Source: Planctomycetaceae bacterium
GTDB taxonomy: Bacteria > Planctomycetota > Planctomycetia > Pirellulales > Pirellulaceae
Direction of reading: 5' to 3'
Assembly: GCA_002862265.1 (NCBI GenBank)
Contig: PKCQ01000490.1
Coordinates: forward strand, 1 to 8,539
Length of the DNA stretch: 8,539 nt
Shown: positions 5,216 to 8,539 of the stretch, one piece after another
Position numbering within the stretch: the first letter of the stretch is position 1
Layout: every line of letters starts with the position of its first letter
Position numbers and translations under genes: made by a program
Notes under the pieces: model-generated
The model's database searches: none
What the model saw: the letters and a program-made list of their open reading frames with translations, nothing else
What the model was told of the DNA's origin: nothing

Positions 5216-7321
5216 ATGGACGACAACCAGCGGCCACCTGCTGGCAATCAGAACGAGGGAAATGCACCTAAGCGCGGCACTATCTGGCCAATGTTGCTGG
5301 TGTTACTGCTGGGATTCATCGTTGTACGTACGTTCTGGCCCATCGAGGCAAATAGCGTTTCCTACTCGTTTTTCCTCAAGCAGCTAGAGGAAGGGAACGT
5401 ACGCTCGATCGATATTAACGGAACGAGCGCAACGGGGTACTTCAAGGTCAAGCCCGACAAGCCAACAGAATACGACAGATACGGCAACGTTGTAGAGCCA
5501 AAGGACGATGAGGATCGCAAGCTGGAAAAGAAGTTCAGCGTCACGCTTCCCAAGGACTGGAAGGTATCGGACGAAATAGAAGACAAAGAGCAGCGGGCAG
5601 AGCTTGAAGTCACGATCGACGATGGCGATGCGGCTCGTTACCTAACTCTGTTTCTGCTTTTCGGCATTCCGCTGATTTTCCTTATCGCCATCTGGATGAT
5701 GTTCCGTCGGACCCGCGATCAGTTGATGGGCGGAGGTGGTTTTCTCTCCAGCTTCTCTCGGTCAACCGCCAAAAGATTCGAACCCAGCGATCAGCAAACG
5801 ACTTTTGCGGATGTTGCAGGCTTGGAGGGCGTCAAAGCGGACTTGGAGGAGATCGTCGAGTTCTTGCGCGCGCCGGAGAAATTCCAAAAGCTCGGTGGCC
5901 GCATTCCCAAGGGGGTGTTGCTCAACGGACCTCCAGGTACCGGGAAGACTTTGCTGGCACGAGCTGTAGCCGGCGAAGCAGGTGTTCCGTTCTATTCTGT
6001 GAACGGTAGTGAGTTCATTCAGATGTTCGTGGGTGTTGGTGCAAGCCGCGTGCGTGACTTGTTCCAGAATGCTAAGGAGAACGCGCCCGCTATCATTTTC
6101 ATTGATGAGATTGATGCCGTGGGCCGCCAGCGTGGCGCTGGTCTAGGTGGCGGTCACGACGAACGTGAACAAACTCTGAACCAGATTCTCAGCGAGATGG
6201 ATGGTTTTACCGGAGTCGACTCGGTCATCGTCGTTGCCGCGACCAATCGACCTGATGTCCTCGATCCCGCTCTGCTGCGTCCAGGCCGATTCGATCGTCA
6301 CATCACCGTCGGACGTCCGACGGCCAAGGGACGATTGGCGATCTTTAAGGTGCACACACGCGACGTGCCGCTCGACAACGATGTGGATCTGAATCGCTTG
6401 GCTGCCGTTACTATCGGATTGACCGGTGCAGATATTCGCAATGTTGTCAACGAAGCTGCGTTGTGGGCTGCGCGTAAAAACAAAAATCGCGTGCAGATGG
6501 ATGACTTTGACCATGCACGCGACAAGGTGCTGATTGGAGCAAAGCGGGAAGAAGTGCTCAAAGAAGACGAGAAGGAAAAGACTTCTTACCACGAAGTGGG
6601 GCACACTTTGGCGGCTTGGTTCTTGAAAGGTGCGAACCGCGTTCACAAGGTGACTATTGTTCCTCGCGGCCGAACGCTTGGCACAACGCAGATGATTCCC
6701 ACGGAGGATCGGGTCAGCATGAGCGAACAAGAGCTGCAAGATGAGTTGGTAGTGATGTTGGCTGGAAGAGCCGCAGAAAAACTCATCTATGACGAGACTT
6801 CGGTGGGTGCAGAGAATGATTTGGAGCGTGCGACTTCGACGGCGCGTCGCATGGTCACGCACTGGGGCATGAGCCCCAAGCTTGGACCGGTTAGCTACAA
6901 GACTTCCGATGAAGACCCATTTCTTGGTCGCGAAATGCAGCAGCAGCGGCAGTTCAGTGAGCACACGCAAGAGCTGATCGATGGGGAAGTCTCTCGCATC
7001 CTTAACGAAGCTAGCACTCGGGCCTTTGACTTGTTGATGGACAAGCGAACGGAGCTCGAGAATCTGACAAATAGTTTGATTGAAACCGAGGAGCTGACGG
7101 AGAAAGAGATCCAGGATGTGATCGGACCTTCGGTTCACGGTAGCGTTGAGGAGCTGGAGGCCGTTGCAGAGCGCGTGGCGCGGGGTGATACGGATACGAA
7201 GGAAGATGGCAGCGATAATGAGTCGAACGCGATCGAGGGTAGCTCGGAGACGTCTGCTGATTCCAGCCCTGAGGTCGTAGCTTCTTCTGCTGACATTCGA
7301 GAAGAGAGCAACGACCGCTAG
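5216..7321 (+). CDS. ftsH: ATP-dependent zinc metalloprotease FtsH
   Basis: This 701-residue inner-membrane AAA+ protease extracts and degrades damaged membrane proteins and short-lived regulators, working as a hexamer. Membrane segments lie at about 23-41 and 142-163, flanking a roughly 100-residue external domain. The AAA module has Walker A GPPGTGKT (238-245), pore loop FVG (271-273), Walker B IIFIDE (293-298), and the second region of homology with arginine-finger candidates R355 and R358. The protease site is HEVGH (459-463), with probable third zinc ligand Asp535 in the ENDLERAT context. The tail (643-701) is acidic, Ser-rich and probably disordered, which with a charged insert near 80-105 explains the excess over E. 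coli FtsH (644). ATG 5216 is well defined: an in-frame TGA at 5201 leaves only TTG 5213 as an alternative, and the purine-rich GAGAAGAG (5202-5209) serves as ribosome binding site. The Val in HEVGH replaces the common Ala but also occurs in plant FtsH. Confidence 0.98.
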   Translation: MDDNQRPPAGNQNEGNAPKRGTIWPMLLVLLLGFIVVRTFWPIEANSVSYSFFLKQLEEGNVRSIDINGTSATGYFKVKPDKPTEYDRYGNVVEPKDDEDRKLEKKFSVTLPKDWKVSDEIEDKEQRAELEVTIDDGDAARYLTLFLLFGIPLIFLIAIWMMFRRTRDQLMGGGGFLSSFSRSTAKRFEPSDQQTTFADVAGLEGVKADLEEIVEFLRAPEKFQKLGGRIPKGVLLNGPPGTGKTLLARAVAGEAGVPFYSVNGSEFIQMFVGVGASRVRDLFQNAKENAPAIIFIDEIDAVGRQRGAGLGGGHDEREQTLNQILSEMDGFTGVDSVIVVAATNRPDVLDPALLRPGRFDRHITVGRPTAKGRLAIFKVHTRDVPLDNDVDLNRLAAVTIGLTGADIRNVVNEAALWAARKNKNRVQMDDFDHARDKVLIGAKREEVLKEDEKEKTSYHEVGHTLAAWFLKGANRVHKVTIVPRGRTLGTTQMIPTEDRVSMSEQELQDELVVMLAGRAAEKLIYDETSVGAENDLERATSTARRMVTHWGMSPKLGPVSYKTSDEDPFLGREMQQQRQFSEHTQELIDGEVSRILNEASTRAFDLLMDKRTELENLTNSLIETEELTEKEIQDVIGPSVHGSVEELEAVAERVARGDTDTKEDGSDNESNAIEGSSETSADSSPEVVASSADIREESNDR

Positions 7322-7434
7322 GCTCCCATGTCGCACGCACCTAGGCGGCAACGAGCGCAGCGATGTTACAGCAGGTAGATAGAAGGCCGGTGCCTCCGAC
7401 TGGGCGTTAAACGAATAAAATTGCTCCACCGCTG

Positions 7435-8539
7435 ATGGCGAAGAAAAAGAATCGACAAAAGATTCGAACTGAGTTCAAGAAACGACATCAAGGTCGTGTT
7501 CGCACCAGCGATCTGACTCGCCAATATCAGCAAGTCGATGAAGATGTCGACTTGCCCTCTCACGAGCGCGTTAGTGGCAAAGGCGAATTGACACGTCGAC
7601 GCACCATTGTCGGCGCTGTCGATGTTGATTCTGATGGTCTCGGCGTTGAGATGGATCTGGCTGACAAAGGCCTACTTCGCGGACGAGTGCTTCGTGTACA
7701 CGGCTTGAATTGCGTGGTGCGAACCGAGGAAGGTCAAGAGTATCGATGCGCGGTGCGGCAACTTCTCAAGTCGCTCTCGACCGATCAGCGGCATGTGGTC
7801 GCCGCAGGTGATATCGTCACGTTTCGGCCAGAAGGCGAAGATCAGGGGATTATCCTGAGTATTGGCCAGCGCCAAGGAGTGCTCAGTCGAACGAGTCGCG
7901 GCAAGCGTCATATCTTGGTCAGCAACGTCGACTTTGTGTTCATCGTGGCCAGTGCGGCTGACCCGGATCTCAAGCCACATTTGATTGATCGTTTTCTGGT
8001 TACGGCTGAGCAAGCCAGTTTGGAGCCAGTGATTCTAATCAACAAAGTCGACTTGGTGGAGCCAGCCGAGCTGATGCCGCTCGTTGGTGTCTATGCTCAG
8101 CTTGGTTACCAAGTCGTGATGACCAGTGCGGAACAAGGGATCGGCATCGCCCAGCTGAAGCAGCTCGTTGCTGGCCGGCAAAGTGTTTTTACTGGTCAGA
8201 GTGGTGTCGGCAAGAGTTCTTTGCTGAATGCCATCCAAGATGGCCTTGGTCTTCGCGTACAGCCGATCAGTAGCGACAATCGTAAAGGCAAGCACACCAC
8301 AACGACAGCGGAGTTGATTCCTTTGGAAACAGGCGGTTATCTAATGGACACACCCGGGATTCGTCAGCTGGAACTCTGGGATGTGGCGAAGGAAGAAATG
8401 GCCGGGTTGTTCCGAGATATTCGGCCTTATGTGAGTCACTGCCGTTTTCCCGATTGTACTCATACTCACGAAGTTGACTGTGCCGTGCTGGAAGCCGTTG
8501 CAGATAACCGCATTGATCCTCGCCGATACAACAGTTTCG
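7435..8539 (+). CDS. rsgA: Ribosome small-subunit maturation GTPase RsgA (3' end cut by window)
   Basis: This circularly permuted GTPase checks late 30S ribosome assembly and releases its partners on GTP hydrolysis. A Lys/Arg-rich N-terminus (1-25) precedes an OB-fold region (about 80-145). The GTPase motifs then follow in permuted order: G4 NKVD (203-206), G5 SA (231-232), G1 GQSGVGKS (254-261), the switch GKHTTT (285-290), and G3 DTPG (305-308). The C-terminal zinc site C-x4-C-x-H-x5-C is complete: Cys336, Cys341, His343 and Cys349. The reading frame is open through codon 368 to the window edge, so only the final helices are missing. ATG 7435 is the first start after an in-frame TAA at 7408. 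No Shine-Dalgarno sequence is visible; the preceding bases are CTCCACCGCTG. A TAAAAT (7416-7421) could be a -10 box giving a very short leader, or the gene may be read through from ftsH, 113 bases upstream. Confidence 0.96.
   Translation, partial: MAKKKNRQKIRTEFKKRHQGRVRTSDLTRQYQQVDEDVDLPSHERVSGKGELTRRRTIVGAVDVDSDGLGVEMDLADKGLLRGRVLRVHGLNCVVRTEEGQEYRCAVRQLLKSLSTDQRHVVAAGDIVTFRPEGEDQGIILSIGQRQGVLSRTSRGKRHILVSNVDFVFIVASAADPDLKPHLIDRFLVTAEQASLEPVILINKVDLVEPAELMPLVGVYAQLGYQVVMTSAEQGIGIAQLKQLVAGRQSVFTGQSGVGKSSLLNAIQDGLGLRVQPISSDNRKGKHTTTTAELIPLETGGYLMDTPGIRQLELWDVAKEEMAGLFRDIRPYVSHCRFPDCTHTHEVDCAVLEAVADNRIDPRRYNSF

Noticed and set aside
5151..5387. 78-codon frame overlapping the ftsH start
   Set aside because: It begins at TTG and shares over 170 bases with the well-supported ftsH N-terminus in a different frame; no family resemblance.
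7384..7395. AGGC-CGGT-GCCT as a terminator after ftsH
   Set aside because: The stem is only four pairs with no T-run, too weak to support a terminator call.
6143..7429. A 428-codon open frame on the minus strand, antisense to ftsH and extending past its end
   Set aside because: It lies almost wholly opposite the strongly conserved ftsH coding sequence. Its product is rich in Arg, His, Ser and Leu with no recognisable domain, as expected from the complement of a codon-biased gene.
8035..8295. Minus-strand frames opposite rsgA (also 7672-8013)
   Set aside because: Both are the complement of clearly coding rsgA sequence with intact GTPase motifs; the translations show no domain.

Overview
The window is an ordinary chromosomal stretch of bacterial housekeeping genes. 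In order it holds the last codons of trpB, complete trpA, a convergent ComB-family gene, a long recQ, ftsH, and an rsgA that runs off the right edge. Moderate GC content, wide intergenic gaps (about 90 to 430 bases), poor Shine-Dalgarno sequences, a bacterial ComB homologue and a RecQ with an enlarged middle and a C-terminal helix-turn-helix all fit a Planctomycetota (Pirellulaceae-like) bacterium. That assignment is inferred from protein flavour only; no rRNA or other marker is present.

Layout. Bases 1-1025 are the end of a tryptophan operon. TrpB and TrpA form tryptophan synthase, but the two genes are separated by an unusually long 172-base spacer with two possible hairpins. Bases 1026-1112 are a short convergent gap with overlapping inverted repeats. 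Bases 1113-1859 (minus strand) encode a ComB-like 2-phosphosulfolactate phosphatase. Bases 1860-2202 are a divergent regulatory region with a perfect 18-base tandem duplication, a 31-base inverted repeat and a TATAAT box placed to drive recQ. Bases 2203-4782 encode RecQ. Bases 4783-5215 hold no convincing gene but contain a cluster of CCTTAGG-like motifs. Bases 5216-7321 encode the membrane AAA protease FtsH. After a 113-base gap, rsgA (ribosome small-subunit maturation GTPase) begins at 7435 and is cut by the window end after 368 codons.

The genes belong to separate jobs: tryptophan synthesis, a sulfonate-type phosphatase, DNA repair and recombination, membrane protein quality control, and ribosome assembly. 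Apart from trpB-trpA they do not look like one operon. I see no mobile element, CRISPR array, tRNA or rRNA, and no evidence for a new multi-gene system. The points most worth a second look are the RecQ architecture, the ComB homologue, the trpB-trpA spacer and the repeat-rich recQ/comB intergenic region.
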